From Clostridioides difficile (GTDB lineage: Bacteria > Bacillota > Clostridia > Peptostreptococcales > Peptostreptococcaceae): a DNA stretch of 64,000 nt. The position numbers and the translations under genes were made by a program. The stretch covers positions 1 through 64,000 of the forward strand of contig NZ_JRHN01000038.1 of the NCBI RefSeq assembly GCF_001299635.1, in the 5' to 3' direction. The notes below the pieces were generated by a model, which had not been told where the DNA came from, did not search any database, and saw only the letters and a program-made list of their open reading frames with translations. Shown one piece after another: positions 1 to 9,216 of the stretch; position 1 is the first letter of the stretch, and each line of letters starts with the position of its first letter.

Positions 1-72
1 CAGCAATTCAAGTAGTATTGGATAGGTTCTATCCTATCTCTACATATAAGTTTCCCTATATGCTGACTATTT

Positions 73-119
73 TAGCTACTAACTCATGACTAAAGTCACT
101 AGTGTGCGTAGCTATTTTT
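73..119. terminator. Putative terminator-like hairpin
   Basis: TAGCTAC (73-79) pairs with GTAGCTA (108-114), with an inner TGACT/AGTCA stem and a short T run on the right. It probably closes a gene that lies left of the window or a convergent transcript. No gene is visible in 1-237 otherwise. Confidence 0.4.
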
Positions 120-176
120 CAATCAATAAATTACTATTCTATTAAATTAACTTAATAACCTTTAAATTAAATTATA

Positions 177-206
177 AAAACTGTTGTAGGTTAGCAACAA
201 CAGTTT
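177..206 (-). terminator. Intrinsic terminator of the DUF3795 gene
   Basis: Read on the minus strand, AAACTGTTGTT pairs with the AACAGTTT side and is followed by a T run. It sits about 30 bases after the stop codon of the DUF3795 gene. Confidence 0.75.
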
Positions 207-237
207 AAAAAGATTTGTTTTATAATATAGAGATATA

Positions 238-510
238 TTAATTCGTAATGCTAGAGCTAGCCCATTCCTTACACTGAACGATTCTTTTTCCATCATCACC
301 TTGTTCTTTATCATATGCAAATTGATTAAGCATTTCACATGGAAATGTATCACATAGACCACAATGTGTAAGATTTTTATTTTCACAACATGATTTTACA
401 GGGCATTCTTCACCCCAAAAAGGTTTATCAATATATGTACATCCTTTGCAATTGACCTTTCCTTTGTACTCACATTCATAACATAAAATTCCACATCTTG
501 ATTCTATCAT
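238..510 (-). CDS. DUF3795 cysteine-rich small protein
   Basis: A 90-residue protein with about ten cysteines, beginning MIESRCGILCYECEY and containing repeated C-x2-C pairs. This is the pattern of DUF3795 proteins, which are thought to bind zinc or an iron-sulfur cluster; no enzymatic role is established. The start has a good AAGGAG site. It lies 41 bases downstream of the AraC-family gene on the same strand, so the two are probably co-transcribed. The cysteine count is seen; metal binding is inferred. Confidence 0.8.
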   Translation of the reverse strand: MIESRCGILCYECEYKGKVNCKGCTYIDKPFWGEECPVKSCCENKNLTHCGLCDTFPCEMLNQFAYDKEQGDDGKRIVQCKEWASSSITN

Positions 511-551
511 TGTTACTCACTCCTTAAATATAAATTTTATATGATTGTACA

Positions 552-1361
552 TCAAAACTTATACTTTTCATTGTAAAAATCGGACAAATTTTTTATATAG
601 GTTGTTGGATTAACCCCACAGATAGATTTAAAATCATTTATAAAATGGGATTGGTCATAATATCCAATATCTTGAGCTAAAGTTGTAAATGGCATATTAT
701 TATTTTGTACTTCTTGTAATACAAGATTTATACGAAGTAATCTAAGATAGGATTTGATACTCATGCCAAGAGAATTATTAAAAATCCTATTTATATGACG
801 TTCACTATAACAACTGATTTGAGAAATATTTTTAACTGACATAATGGAATTCTGTTTTCTTGTATTTTCAAGGATTGGGATAGTCATATCTATTATATTT
901 GATTTGAACAAGTATGATAAAAATAACATATCTAATTCTTCTATTAATTCTTTTAGAGTGCTCGTTTTTTCAAAAATAGAATTAATCTCTGAGCTAAATA
1001 ATGTATTAAAATCTTCAAGTTTAATTTTTAAGTCAGTGGATTCTCTTTGAGAAAAACCTGTTAAATAATATACTCCACCTGGACGAAACTCAACAAATAC
1101 TCGAAATAGTACACTTTCTATGTCGTTTTTTACAATTATAGTTTTCGTTGTAGCTCCCCAAAATTCACTATCCATACTCTTTTTATCAAATTCAAATATC
1201 ATACATCCACTAGCATCAGGTATTAATGTAAGATTTTCTTTAGTATTTATATCGGGAATAGCTATTGTATAGTGTGCTATATATGGTCTTAACAATTTAT
1301 GTGGCAAAATATATGTATACTGTTTGCAAGTATTTAAAATATTATTGATTATTTTATTCAT
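552..1361 (-). CDS. AraC-family transcriptional regulator
   Basis: A 269-residue protein with a C-terminal double helix-turn-helix typical of AraC/XylS regulators: roughly residues 170-260, with the second HTH around QDIGYYDQSHFINDFKS and a GVNPTTY closing motif. The N-terminal 150 residues look like the small-molecule-sensing domain found in DUF6597-type AraC proteins. An AGGAGG site precedes the ATG. It shares an operon with the downstream DUF3795 gene and diverges from the gene at 1673. Effector and targets cannot be read from the sequence. Confidence 0.9.
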   Translation of the reverse strand: MNKIINNILNTCKQYTYILPHKLLRPYIAHYTIAIPDINTKENLTLIPDASGCMIFEFDKKSMDSEFWGATTKTIIVKNDIESVLFRVFVEFRPGGVYYLTGFSQRESTDLKIKLEDFNTLFSSEINSIFEKTSTLKELIEELDMLFLSYLFKSNIIDMTIPILENTRKQNSIMSVKNISQISCYSERHINRIFNNSLGMSIKSYLRLLRINLVLQEVQNNNMPFTTLAQDIGYYDQSHFINDFKSICGVNPTTYIKNLSDFYNEKYKF

Positions 1362-1672
1362 AAGTAAATCCTCCTAATATATTAAGAACAAATATGCCAA
1401 TTTATTTTAATATATAATAAACAAAATTTGATTCAACTGAAATATTTTAATAATATGTTCTTGTTAAATTCAGATACAATAATTGTAAGGTAAAATTTCA
1501 AAATATACAATTATTATAAATTATAGATGCCACTAAATGTATCTTAAATAAGAGTAAATATAAATCAAGATTAGAAAAGAATAGTATTACTTTCATAATA
1601 AACACATATAAAGATATTTTTAAGAATAAAATTTATTATTAAATAAAAAATAAAGGAGAGTGGTTTAATAGC
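1362..1672. other. Divergent intergenic region with possible promoter
   Basis: AT-rich spacer between the AraC gene and the gene at 1673. A possible rightward sigma-A promoter is TTGATT (1428-1433), a 17-base spacer, then TAATAT (1451-1456). I see no RNA gene or repeat here. Confidence 0.35.
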
Positions 1673-1954
1673 ATGGCATCAAAACAAACACCAAGAAACA
1701 ATTTAGAAAAATTTTTGAGAATAAGAGTTTTATCACATACAGGCGATAAAATACATATAAAATTACCTGTAAATTTTGCAAAGAGAATGATTGAGAATAA
1801 TGCTTTGGATTTATTTAATGGAAAAGATGATGTAGTTGATGGTAAAAAGGTTACTGAGATATTAGTCAAAGCATTTGACTATGACCTAACTGGAGAGGTA
1901 GTTCACTTGGAAAGAAAAAATGGAGATATTATTAAGGTCTCAATCGTGCAATAG
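1673..1954 (+). CDS. Small conserved-type hypothetical protein
   Basis: A 93-residue protein, basic at the N-terminus, with an alternating beta-strand character and no membrane segment or signal. The stretch RVLSHTGDKIHIKLPVNFAKRM resembles the short domain found in SHOCT-like and YvlB-like Firmicute proteins, but the match is weak and I do not assign a function. AAAGGAG lies rather far (about 14 bases) from the ATG. It is a single gene between a divergent AraC gene and its own terminator. Confidence 0.65.
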   Translation: MASKQTPRNNLEKFLRIRVLSHTGDKIHIKLPVNFAKRMIENNALDLFNGKDDVVDGKKVTEILVKAFDYDLTGEVVHLERKNGDIIKVSIVQ

Positions 1955-2035
1955 ACCTAATTTATATGAATTTTATTTTGAAAAAATATAACTAATTAAG
2001 AATTAGTAGGAAAGTTCAGCTTATTGTTAGTATAT

Positions 2036-2070
2036 AATACACATTTATAATTTATAGATGTGTATTTTTT
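2036..2070 (+). terminator. Intrinsic terminator
   Basis: AATACACAT (2036-2044) pairs with ATGTGTATT (2058-2066), followed by six T. It ends the transcript of the hypothetical gene at 1673. Confidence 0.8.
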
Positions 2071-2292
2071 GTATGTAAAGTTTAAATGTATATATTATTA
2101 AAATATTACCATTTTGGAAATAGATGTAAATGTATGTTGTATAGTATAATATAAATAGTATATTACTTTGTAAAGTTAGCAAATAAATCCAAGTTAAAAA
2201 ATAAGTTAAAGAATACAGTGTTATTAAGTAGAATATTGGGAGTATTTTTTATAGCCAAAGGGTCAGAACTAGAAAAAGTGGAGGAGGAAAAC

Positions 2293-2850
2293 ATGTTTAC
2301 AGATGGAAGAAGCAAGAAAGTAGTTTTTATAGCACATTGTTTATTAAATCAAAATGCTATTTCAGATGGGACTGCCATATATCCTGCAACATTTAAGGAT
2401 GTAATTGAATTATTTGTTAATGAAGAAGTAGGTATTGTTCAATTACCATGTCCAGAACTTAGTTGTTTGGGAATTGATAGGGGAAATGAAAATGGTGCTA
2501 ATGAAGATGTAGTAAAAGAGAATACAAGAATTAGGAAAGAAATGCAAAAAGATGATAAATATAAAAAGTTACAACTATTAGTCGATTATGTGATGCAACA
2601 AATCTTAGAATATAACAAATATGGTTTTAAGATACTAGGTATTATAGGTGCTAATCGTTCTCCAAATTGTGGAGTTGATACTACTTCATACAATGATGAA
2701 GAAATCAATGGTAAGGGTTTGTTTATATCTGAACTTTATGAAAAACTTGAAAAAGAGAATTTATCAATTCCAATGATAGGATTAAAGAGTACAGATGACT
2801 ACATAATGAAGATAACAACATTAATTCAAAAAAATGAGTTATTACATTGA
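2293..2850 (+). CDS. CD3072-type TudS-related putative desulfidase (DUF523-like)
   Basis: About 185 residues from the ATG at 2293, chosen because GTGGAGGAGG lies directly upstream; an in-frame extension to 2218 has no such site. Cysteines appear in HCLLNQ, PCPELSCLG and NCGV. These fit the three Fe-S-binding cysteines of the TudS/DUF523 family, whose characterised member removes sulfur from thiouracil with a [4Fe-4S] cluster. The substrate of this clostridial branch is unknown. It is monocistronic, followed by a strong terminator shared with the convergent gene. Confidence 0.8.
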   Translation: MFTDGRSKKVVFIAHCLLNQNAISDGTAIYPATFKDVIELFVNEEVGIVQLPCPELSCLGIDRGNENGANEDVVKENTRIRKEMQKDDKYKKLQLLVDYVMQQILEYNKYGFKILGIIGANRSPNCGVDTTSYNDEEINGKGLFISELYEKLEKENLSIPMIGLKSTDDYIMKITTLIQKNELLH

Positions 2851-2907
2851 TTTGGTACTTATTTTTGGAATAAGATTTATTAGTAGTATAATAAAGGCAG
2901 AATAATA

Positions 2908-2956
2908 AAAAAACGGGACGTGGCAGCCAAGTGCTGTCAAAGACGCCCTGTTTTTT
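2908..2956. terminator. Bidirectional intrinsic terminator
   Basis: AAAACGGG...CCCTGTTTT outer stem with inner CGT/ACG and GCAG/CTGT pairs, A tract on the left and T tract on the right. It lies between convergent genes and can serve both. Confidence 0.85.
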
Positions 2957-2990
2957 ATATAACCTAAAAATATGTACTTTTTTTAATTTA

Positions 2991-3185
2991 TTATATTCTT
3001 TTAAATTGAATTTTTTCATCTGAACACAAAGTTTCAAACCTGTATGTATCTGTCATCTCATAAAAACCAAAAAATATAAAACCATCACGAGAAGTAAATT
3101 CATATTGAATATTTTCACTTTTCAGTGTCTTTTCTACTTCACTTATTTTTTCACTATATATAATGTCCACCATATAATTTATCAT
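2991..3185 (-). CDS. Small hypothetical protein
   Basis: A 64-residue protein starting MINYMVDIIYSEKI. It has an excellent AGGAGGGG site seven bases before the ATG, which supports translation. It looks like a compact alpha-beta domain without cysteine motifs, signal peptide or membrane helix. I do not recognise the family. It is monocistronic and convergent with the TudS-related gene. Confidence 0.65.
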   Translation of the reverse strand: MINYMVDIIYSEKISEVEKTLKSENIQYEFTSRDGFIFFGFYEMTDTYRFETLCSDEKIQFKRI

Positions 3186-3370
3186 TGTAGAACCCCTCCT
3201 ATTAATATGACAATATTCAAATATATAATAACATATTTAGATGATACAATTGTATTAAAAATGAAATAAATCTATTATATTAAGGTATTAAATTTTTATT
3301 AAAATGCTTATGAATAATCTAAATAATAATAGTTTGATACTAAATAAGATAAGAATTTGAATCTTGAATA

Positions 3371-3423
3371 AAAAATAAGAAGCTATAAATAATATAAGTA
3401 TCATTTATGGCTTCTTATTTTTT
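3371..3423 (-). terminator. Strong intrinsic terminator of the Na/Pi transporter gene
   Basis: AAAAATAAGAAGC pairs with GCTTCTTATTTTT, with an inner ATAAAT/ATTTAT stem. A/T tracts on both sides make it potentially bidirectional. Confidence 0.9.
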
Positions 3424-3453
3424 ATTTATTAGGATTACATATAAAAGCAATCA

Positions 3454-5073
3454 CTATATTTTTTGTTTAAGTTTTAATACTTGTTTTACGATATTTGTTG
3501 AATGGTCAGAAATTCTTTCTAAATTAGTAAGTAAGTCAAGATAAAGCACACCAGCATCTATTGTACAACTTCCATTATTTAATCTAATCATGTGTGAATT
3601 TCTAAAAGTTTTTTCTAAGTAATTTACTTCATTTTCAACTTCTAAAACCTTGTTTGCTAACTCAAAATCTTTAACATCTAAAACTATTAAAGCATCCTTG
3701 AAGTTAGTCATAGTTTTATTGTATATTTGGTATATTTCTTTTATTGCACTGTCAGAGAAGCTAATATTCATTTCTTTAACACTCATAGCTAATTCAGCTA
3801 TATTTTCTGCATGGTCAGATACTCTTTCAATATCATTTACAGTGTTAAAAAGTAAATCTGTTCTAAAACGTTCATCATCTCTAAGAGGTTCTTTAGAAAG
3901 TTTTAATAGATAGTTCAGTATATCTTTTTGTAATTTATTAACAACTTTTTCTGATTCAAAAGTTTTATTAATATCGTCACTACTCTTATTTAAGAATCCT
4001 GCAATTGCATGTTCTAAAGAATTTGTAGCTTTGTGTCCCATTCTTACAACTTCTTGTACAGTATTACCAAGTGCTATAGATGGAGTACTAAACATTCTTT
4101 CATCTAAGTACTTAGTATTATTTACTACTTCTGATTCAGTTTCTTTAATAGGTATAAGTTTACTTGCTAATTTAACTATGTATTTAGAAAATGGTAATAA
4201 TATTATAACATTTGTAAGGTTAAATAAAGTATGTGCATTTGCTATTTGTCTAGCCGTATCAGTTGGGTCAAAATGAGTAACTATAGCTGATATAGGCTTA
4301 TTTAAAATAAGCATAAATATGATTGTACCAATTACATTAAAACTTAGATGCATTACAGCTGCACGTCTAGCATTCCTGCTTGCACCGACACTTGATAAAA
4401 GTGAAGTAACACAAGTACCGATATTATCTCCATAAAGGATAGGTAAAGCAGCTGATAGAGGTAGTATACCTTGAGAAGCCAAGGCTATTAACATACCCAT
4501 AGATGCACTTGAACTTTGTATAATACCTGTTATAGCAAATCCTGCTAATATACCTAATAGAGGATTTTTACTAAAATATAAGAGTACATCAGTAAATGCT
4601 TTATATTCAGCAAGTGGTGCCACTGCATCTTTCATAAATTCCATTCCTGTAAACAATATACCAAAGCCAATAAGTATTTCAGATAAATGTTTTGTTTTTT
4701 GATTTGATGTAAATAAATAGAATACAATACCTACACCTAGAGCAATTGGTGCTATTCCTTCAAGATTAAATGAAACTAATTGGGCAGTAACTGTAGTACC
4801 TATATTTGCTCCCATTATTACACCAATAGCTTGACTTAGATTCATTATTCCTGCATTTACAAATCCTACAACCATAACCGTAGTAGCACTTGAACTTTGT
4901 ATAATACCTGTAACAACTGTACCTACCAGTACACCCATAACAACATTACTTGTTAAGAGTTCAATAATTTTTTTTAATTTGTCTCCTGCCGATTTTTGTA
5001 AACCTTCTCCCATTAAACTCATTCCATAAAGAAAAAGTCCAAGTCCACCGATAAGACTAATTGCTATATTCAC
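3454..5073 (-). CDS. Na/Pi cotransporter family protein with PhoU-like domain
   Basis: 539 residues. The first ~310 form two inverted membrane repeats of the Na+/phosphate cotransporter (NptA/YjbB) type; each carries the signature TGIIQSSSA(T/S), seen twice here. Residues ~330-539 are helical and PhoU-like, as in many bacterial members. The expected role is sodium-coupled phosphate transport across the cytoplasmic membrane. An AGGGAGG-type site precedes the ATG. It is a single gene with its own terminator. Length is normal for the fused form. Confidence 0.92.
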   Translation of the reverse strand: MNIAISLIGGLGLFLYGMSLMGEGLQKSAGDKLKKIIELLTSNVVMGVLVGTVVTGIIQSSSATTVMVVGFVNAGIMNLSQAIGVIMGANIGTTVTAQLVSFNLEGIAPIALGVGIVFYLFTSNQKTKHLSEILIGFGILFTGMEFMKDAVAPLAEYKAFTDVLLYFSKNPLLGILAGFAITGIIQSSSASMGMLIALASQGILPLSAALPILYGDNIGTCVTSLLSSVGASRNARRAAVMHLSFNVIGTIIFMLILNKPISAIVTHFDPTDTARQIANAHTLFNLTNVIILLPFSKYIVKLASKLIPIKETESEVVNNTKYLDERMFSTPSIALGNTVQEVVRMGHKATNSLEHAIAGFLNKSSDDINKTFESEKVVNKLQKDILNYLLKLSKEPLRDDERFRTDLLFNTVNDIERVSDHAENIAELAMSVKEMNISFSDSAIKEIYQIYNKTMTNFKDALIVLDVKDFELANKVLEVENEVNYLEKTFRNSHMIRLNNGSCTIDAGVLYLDLLTNLERISDHSTNIVKQVLKLKQKI

Positions 5074-5788
5074 GATATTTCCTCCCTTAAGAAATTAATA
5101 AATTTTTTATCTGAATTATAAACTTTATTAACTAAAATTTATTGTTTCCTTAATATAGAATAACAAATTTTGTCAATAAAAATATTAATGTTTTGTTAAG
5201 TATACGTTAAGAGAATGTTAAATTTTTAAGTTGTTGTTAATTTAAGAAAATTCGATATATATAGTAATTTAAAGACTTTAACTAAGATTTGGCTTATTTT
5301 ATGTATAATTGATTTAACAAAGAATTAACCATGTTTGTAAAAATTGTGTAAAAGATATCATCCTTTTTTAAAAAAGATGTAAATGTAACTTTTACATCAT
5401 ATACATCAATAGATGAGATAGAAAATGCTTCTAAATCAAGTTTAAATATAGTGCTTAGAAAGAAGGTATAAAAGCAGCTATTTTTATGAAGAAAGCAAAA
5501 ACTGTGCTGTATTTGGAGATTATGATACTGTTTTATGTGTCAGAGACTTGTTAGAGGAATTCTTTATATAATCGAAAAAATACTAAATATATAGCATCAA
5601 GGGCACAGATAATATGTAAAAATACTTATTATAAATAGATTTAATATAAATTAATGTATATTTTATTAAAATAATTATTAGTTATGTTAGAAACCTTAAG
5701 ATATTGGATATAATATAATAAACAGGTAAATTTTGTAATTAAAAAAATACCTAGTTTATCTTAATTATAGGGGAAGTGGGGATATTTT
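5074..5788. other. Long intergenic region, possible decayed coding remnants
   Basis: About 715 bases without a convincing gene. Two short in-frame stretches at roughly 5377-5470 and 5476-5571 read as protein-like text (for example CAVFGDYDTVL) but lack starts and are interrupted by stops. They may be remains of a lost gene. The second faintly recalls V-ATPase subunit F, which I do not regard as proven. Confidence 0.3.
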
Positions 5789-5980
5789 ATGGAAAGATTA
5801 ATGGAACTTATAGAGAGAAAATTTTTAAAAGATGTAGAACTTTTAGAATTGGAAGACATAGAAAATGTAATAGAATGTAAAATGACACAACCATATAATG
5901 CTCATTATAATGAATATTTGGTAAAAGTAAAAAATAGAGATATTATAGAAGAATATTTTGTGTATTTAAAACATAGATAA
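5789..5980 (+). CDS. Small hypothetical protein
   Basis: 63 residues, highly charged, starting MERLMELIERKFLKDVELLELED. A GGGGAAGTGGGG stretch precedes the ATG and a terminator follows, so it looks like a real one-gene transcript. I recognise no domain, signal peptide or membrane segment. Confidence 0.6.
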   Translation: MERLMELIERKFLKDVELLELEDIENVIECKMTQPYNAHYNEYLVKVKNRDIIEEYFVYLKHR

Positions 5981-5984
5981 GCAT

Positions 5985-6037
5985 AAAAGAGGTCTGTATT
6001 TATTTGTATTGTTGCAAAATAAAGACAAGCCTCTTTT
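5985..6037. terminator. Intrinsic terminator
   Basis: AAAAGAGG (5985-5992) pairs with CCTCTTTT (6030-6037). It lies between the convergent small gene at 5789 and the Mrp gene and could serve both. Confidence 0.75.
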
Positions 6038-6066
6038 ACGTTAAATATAAACTATAAAATTGCTAT

Positions 6067-6879
6067 TTATTTGATTTTTTCAACAACATTAGTTAATATT
6101 GAATCTAAATCATCGCTAATTTCTGTAACACCATTATGAGTAATATCTATGATTTCTTTAGTCATAGGAAGTTCTCCTAAAAGTTCTAAATCTAAATCAT
6201 TTAAAAATGTCTCAGTAGATTCTCCATCAAATAACTTGATTTTTTTAGAACAATCAGGACATTGGATATAACTCATGTTTTCAATAACTCCAAGAACATT
6301 TATGTTCATTTTTTTAGCCATATTAACTGCTTTTGATACAATCATAGATACTAAATCTTGAGGTACAGAAACCATAACTATTCCACTTATAGGGATAGAT
6401 TGCATAACAGTTAATGCAACATCTCCAGTACCAGGAGGCATATCTATTAATAAGTAGTCTAATTCCTCCCAAAGAACATCAGTATAAAATTGTTTTACAA
6501 CTCCTCCAAGTAAAGGTCCTCTCCAAACAACAGGTTCATTTTCATCATCTATCATAAGGTTTATAGACATTACTTTTATGTTATTTGCATTTTCTACAGG
6601 ATAAATATAAGAGCCATCAGAATAAGCTTTTACATTTTTTACACCCATAAGTCTAGGAATACTTGGTCCAGTTATATCTGAATCTAATATACCAACCTTA
6701 TATCCCATTTTATTTAGCTTATTAGCAAGTAAAGCAGTTACAGTTGATTTTCCAACCCCACCTTTTCCACTCATAACACCAATTATTTTTCCAAATTTAT
6801 TGTTAGGGTTATTTTCAATAGAACAATTTGATTGACTATTACAATTTCCCTTTGATGGACATGAATTACAATCTGCCAT
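6067..6879 (-). CDS. Mrp/NBP35-type P-loop Fe-S cluster carrier
   Basis: 270 residues from the ATG at 6879, preferred over 6894 because GGAGG sits eight bases upstream. The N-terminus is cysteine-rich (MADCNSCPSKGNC). The deviant Walker A is GKGGVGKS, the MinD/Mrp switch region is PPGTGD, and a C-terminal C-P-x-C occurs in YIQCPDCSKK, the pair that bridges an Fe-S cluster in Mrp/ApbC proteins. The role is ATP-dependent cytosolic assembly or delivery of Fe-S clusters. It is monocistronic. Confidence 0.92.
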   Translation of the reverse strand: MADCNSCPSKGNCNSQSNCSIENNPNNKFGKIIGVMSGKGGVGKSTVTALLANKLNKMGYKVGILDSDITGPSIPRLMGVKNVKAYSDGSYIYPVENANNIKVMSINLMIDDENEPVVWRGPLLGGVVKQFYTDVLWEELDYLLIDMPPGTGDVALTVMQSIPISGIVMVSVPQDLVSMIVSKAVNMAKKMNINVLGVIENMSYIQCPDCSKKIKLFDGESTETFLNDLDLELLGELPMTKEIIDITHNGVTEISDDLDSILTNVVEKIK

Positions 6880-7298
6880 ATCTATTACCTCCAAACTTTA
6901 ATATTTATTAGGTCATTTGTAACCTACATATACTATTTTAGTACAATTGAACCATAAAGTCATTATTTAAAAGTAACTTAGAATATTTTCTGTTGATTGA
7001 TTTATAATTTATAATAAAAAAAGAAGGTAATAAAAAAATTATAACCTTCTAAAAAGTGATTATTTCAACTGACCTATAGACATTAATCATATAAATATAT
7101 GGAAAATATTTCAATATATTATGCATAACTGGTCATTTTATAAGTGTAACTGGGAATTAGATGTATATTTTATAAAAATTTGATGAAAAAACAATTAAAA
7201 ATTGCAAAGAAAAAAGATATAATTAGAAATGTAGTAGTAAATGTTTTATTATAGATAATAGCGTTTAAGTATTTTAAATAATATTTGGAGGAATATAG
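6880..7298. other. Intergenic region with an orphan minus-strand terminator
   Basis: About 420 bases between the divergent Mrp and GNAT genes. It contains one clear minus-strand terminator-like hairpin (7018-7051) that matches no annotated minus-strand gene to its right. The rest is AT-rich without other recognisable structure. Confidence 0.4.
7018..7051 (-). terminator. Orphan terminator-like hairpin
   Basis: Minus-strand reading gives AGAAGGT and four more pairs across an A/T loop, then CCTTCT followed by seven T. No minus-strand gene lies immediately upstream, so a small antisense or intergenic RNA may end here. Confidence 0.5.
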
Positions 7299-8450
7299 AT
7301 GGAATTAAGACCAAGAAGTGCAAAATTAGAAGAATTCGATAAGGTAATAGAATTAATAAACTATGTATTTAGGATATCAAGAAATCATAAACCAACTATG
7401 ATGGAGGAGTTTCCTCTCTTATTAAATAAAAATAATATAGAAAATATGATTATAATATCAGAAGATGATAAAATAGTTTCAGACGTAAATTATTTAATTC
7501 AAGATGTATATATTCAAGGAAATAGGCTGAAAGTTGCAGCTATAGGCGGGGTGTGTACTCATCCAGATTATGAAAAAAAAGGCTATTCATCTAAGGTATT
7601 GGATAAAGTAGAAGAAAAAATGTTTTATGATGGTGTAGATATTGTAATCATTTCAGGAACAAGAACTTTGTACAGTAGAAGAAATTGTAGTTTGGTAAAA
7701 AGCTTCTACAAATATACAATAAAACCTGAGAATGTGAAAATACCATATGAAATAGTTGAATTTGATGAAACTAATTTTGAAAAAGATGATGATTTAGACA
7801 AAATGATTGAACTATATAATCAAAATAGTACTAGATTTATAAGAAGAAAAGATGAGTTCAAAAAATTATTACATGCAGCAACTATTGCTTGGGGACCAAT
7901 TGATTATAAGAAGGTATTTATAAAAGAAAATAATAATATTATAGGATATTTAATAATAAGAACAATAAAAAAAGAAAATTCTATTGTAGGAGAAGTGGCT
8001 GAGATAGGGTTAAACTCTGTAAATGCTGAAAATGTATTGAAATACGTAACAAATAAATTTGGTTTAGAATATTTAGATTATAAAGTACATGTAAGAAATC
8101 TTAAAGACCAATTACAAGGTAATGAAATAAAAACTTTGGATTATCAACAAGGAACTATGAAAATAATAAATTTTGTAAAATTGTGTGATAACCTAAGAAG
8201 TTATTTTAATCAATATATAGATTCTGAATTATTAAAATATATGGAGTTTAAACAAGTTGAAAATAAATATATTATTAAATATAAAGAAGAAGAACTTGTA
8301 ATAGAAAGTTTGGATAAACTTAATAAACTGTTTTTTGAAAAAAACGAAGAGCAATACAATGAATTTAAACATTTAAAAAATATACATGAATTTGCAACAA
8401 AGGTGTTTCCTTTAGATTTTCCATGGACTGCAAATTTAAATTATCAATAA
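7299..8450 (+). CDS. GNAT family N-acetyltransferase (Eis-like)
   Basis: 383 residues with an N-terminal GNAT fold. The acetyl-CoA-binding segment is around residues 78-105, with the GGVCTHPDYEKKGYSSKVL motif (V-x-T/H-P-x-x-x-x-x-G). A long C-terminal half follows, as in Eis-like or COG4552-related acetyltransferases. A GGAGG site lies 11 bases upstream. The acceptor substrate is unknown. It is a single gene ahead of the corrinoid cassette. Confidence 0.82.
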   Translation: MELRPRSAKLEEFDKVIELINYVFRISRNHKPTMMEEFPLLLNKNNIENMIIISEDDKIVSDVNYLIQDVYIQGNRLKVAAIGGVCTHPDYEKKGYSSKVLDKVEEKMFYDGVDIVIISGTRTLYSRRNCSLVKSFYKYTIKPENVKIPYEIVEFDETNFEKDDDLDKMIELYNQNSTRFIRRKDEFKKLLHAATIAWGPIDYKKVFIKENNNIIGYLIIRTIKKENSIVGEVAEIGLNSVNAENVLKYVTNKFGLEYLDYKVHVRNLKDQLQGNEIKTLDYQQGTMKIINFVKLCDNLRSYFNQYIDSELLKYMEFKQVENKYIIKYKEEELVIESLDKLNKLFFEKNEEQYNEFKHLKNIHEFATKVFPLDFPWTANLNYQ

Positions 8451-8576
8451 TTGTGTGCTTTTCGACTGTATTCAATAAAAATGGATTATGTTTAAAGAGA
8501 GCTCTTATTAAATAACGTAAATTAGTTTATGTTAAAAAAGAAATTTTGTAAGATACTAGAAGGGATGAAATATTAT

Positions 8577-9215
8577 ATGGACATACTTGATGATATAGCA
8601 GAATGCATATTAAATATGGGTGTAGACAATATAGAAAATTTAGTGAAAATTGCTATAGATAAAAATATTGATGTAGAAGATATTTATGAATATGGTTTAA
8701 ACAAAGGTATGATAGGAGCTTTAGATAAATTTGAGAACAAAGAATACTATCTTTCAGAAGTTATAGTATGTACAGATGCACTAAATAAAGGAATTAATCT
8801 TTTGAAAGGAACTGGAAAAGTAAAGGAGAAATCAAAGGGAGTAATTCTGATGTCTGTAGTAGAAGGAGATACCCATGAGATAGGAAAAAACATTGTAAAA
8901 GTAATGGTAGAAGCTACTGGATATAAAGTTATTGATTTAGGTGTAAATAGAAAAAGTAAAGATATAATAGAAGAGGCTATAAAAAACAATGTTGATATAA
9001 TAGGCTTATCTTCAATGATGACAACGACTATGGAGAACATGAAGTCAGTTATAAATGAACTTAATAGGATTAAGATAGATAAAAAACCAAAAGTAATAAT
9101 TGGTGGAGGTCCTGTAAGTATAGAGTTTGCAGAAGAAATAGGAGCAGATGGATATAGCTCAAATGCTCCAAAAGCAGTCAAATTAATAAACAAACTTATA
9201 GGAGGTGAAGTTTAA
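8577..9215 (+). CDS. Corrinoid (cobalamin-binding) methyl carrier protein
   Basis: About 212 residues from the ATG at 8577, chosen because GAAGGG lies upstream and the length matches MtaC/MtbC-type proteins. An upstream ATG at 8529 has no ribosome site. The N-terminal four-helix cap is followed by a B12-binding Rossmann domain with D-T-H-E-I-G (DxHxxG), whose histidine is the lower cobalt ligand, and later GLSSMM and GGGPVS. It carries a methyl group between two methyltransferases. It is first in a three-gene operon with the UroD-family enzyme. Confidence 0.9.
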   Translation: MDILDDIAECILNMGVDNIENLVKIAIDKNIDVEDIYEYGLNKGMIGALDKFENKEYYLSEVIVCTDALNKGINLLKGTGKVKEKSKGVILMSVVEGDTHEIGKNIVKVMVEATGYKVIDLGVNRKSKDIIEEAIKNNVDIIGLSSMMTTTMENMKSVINELNRIKIDKKPKVIIGGGPVSIEFAEEIGADGYSSNAPKAVKLINKLIGGEV

Positions 9216-9216
9216 G

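Noticed and set aside
2218-2292. N-terminal extension of the TudS-related gene
   Set aside because: No ribosome site before it; the strong GTGGAGGAGG precedes the ATG at 2293.
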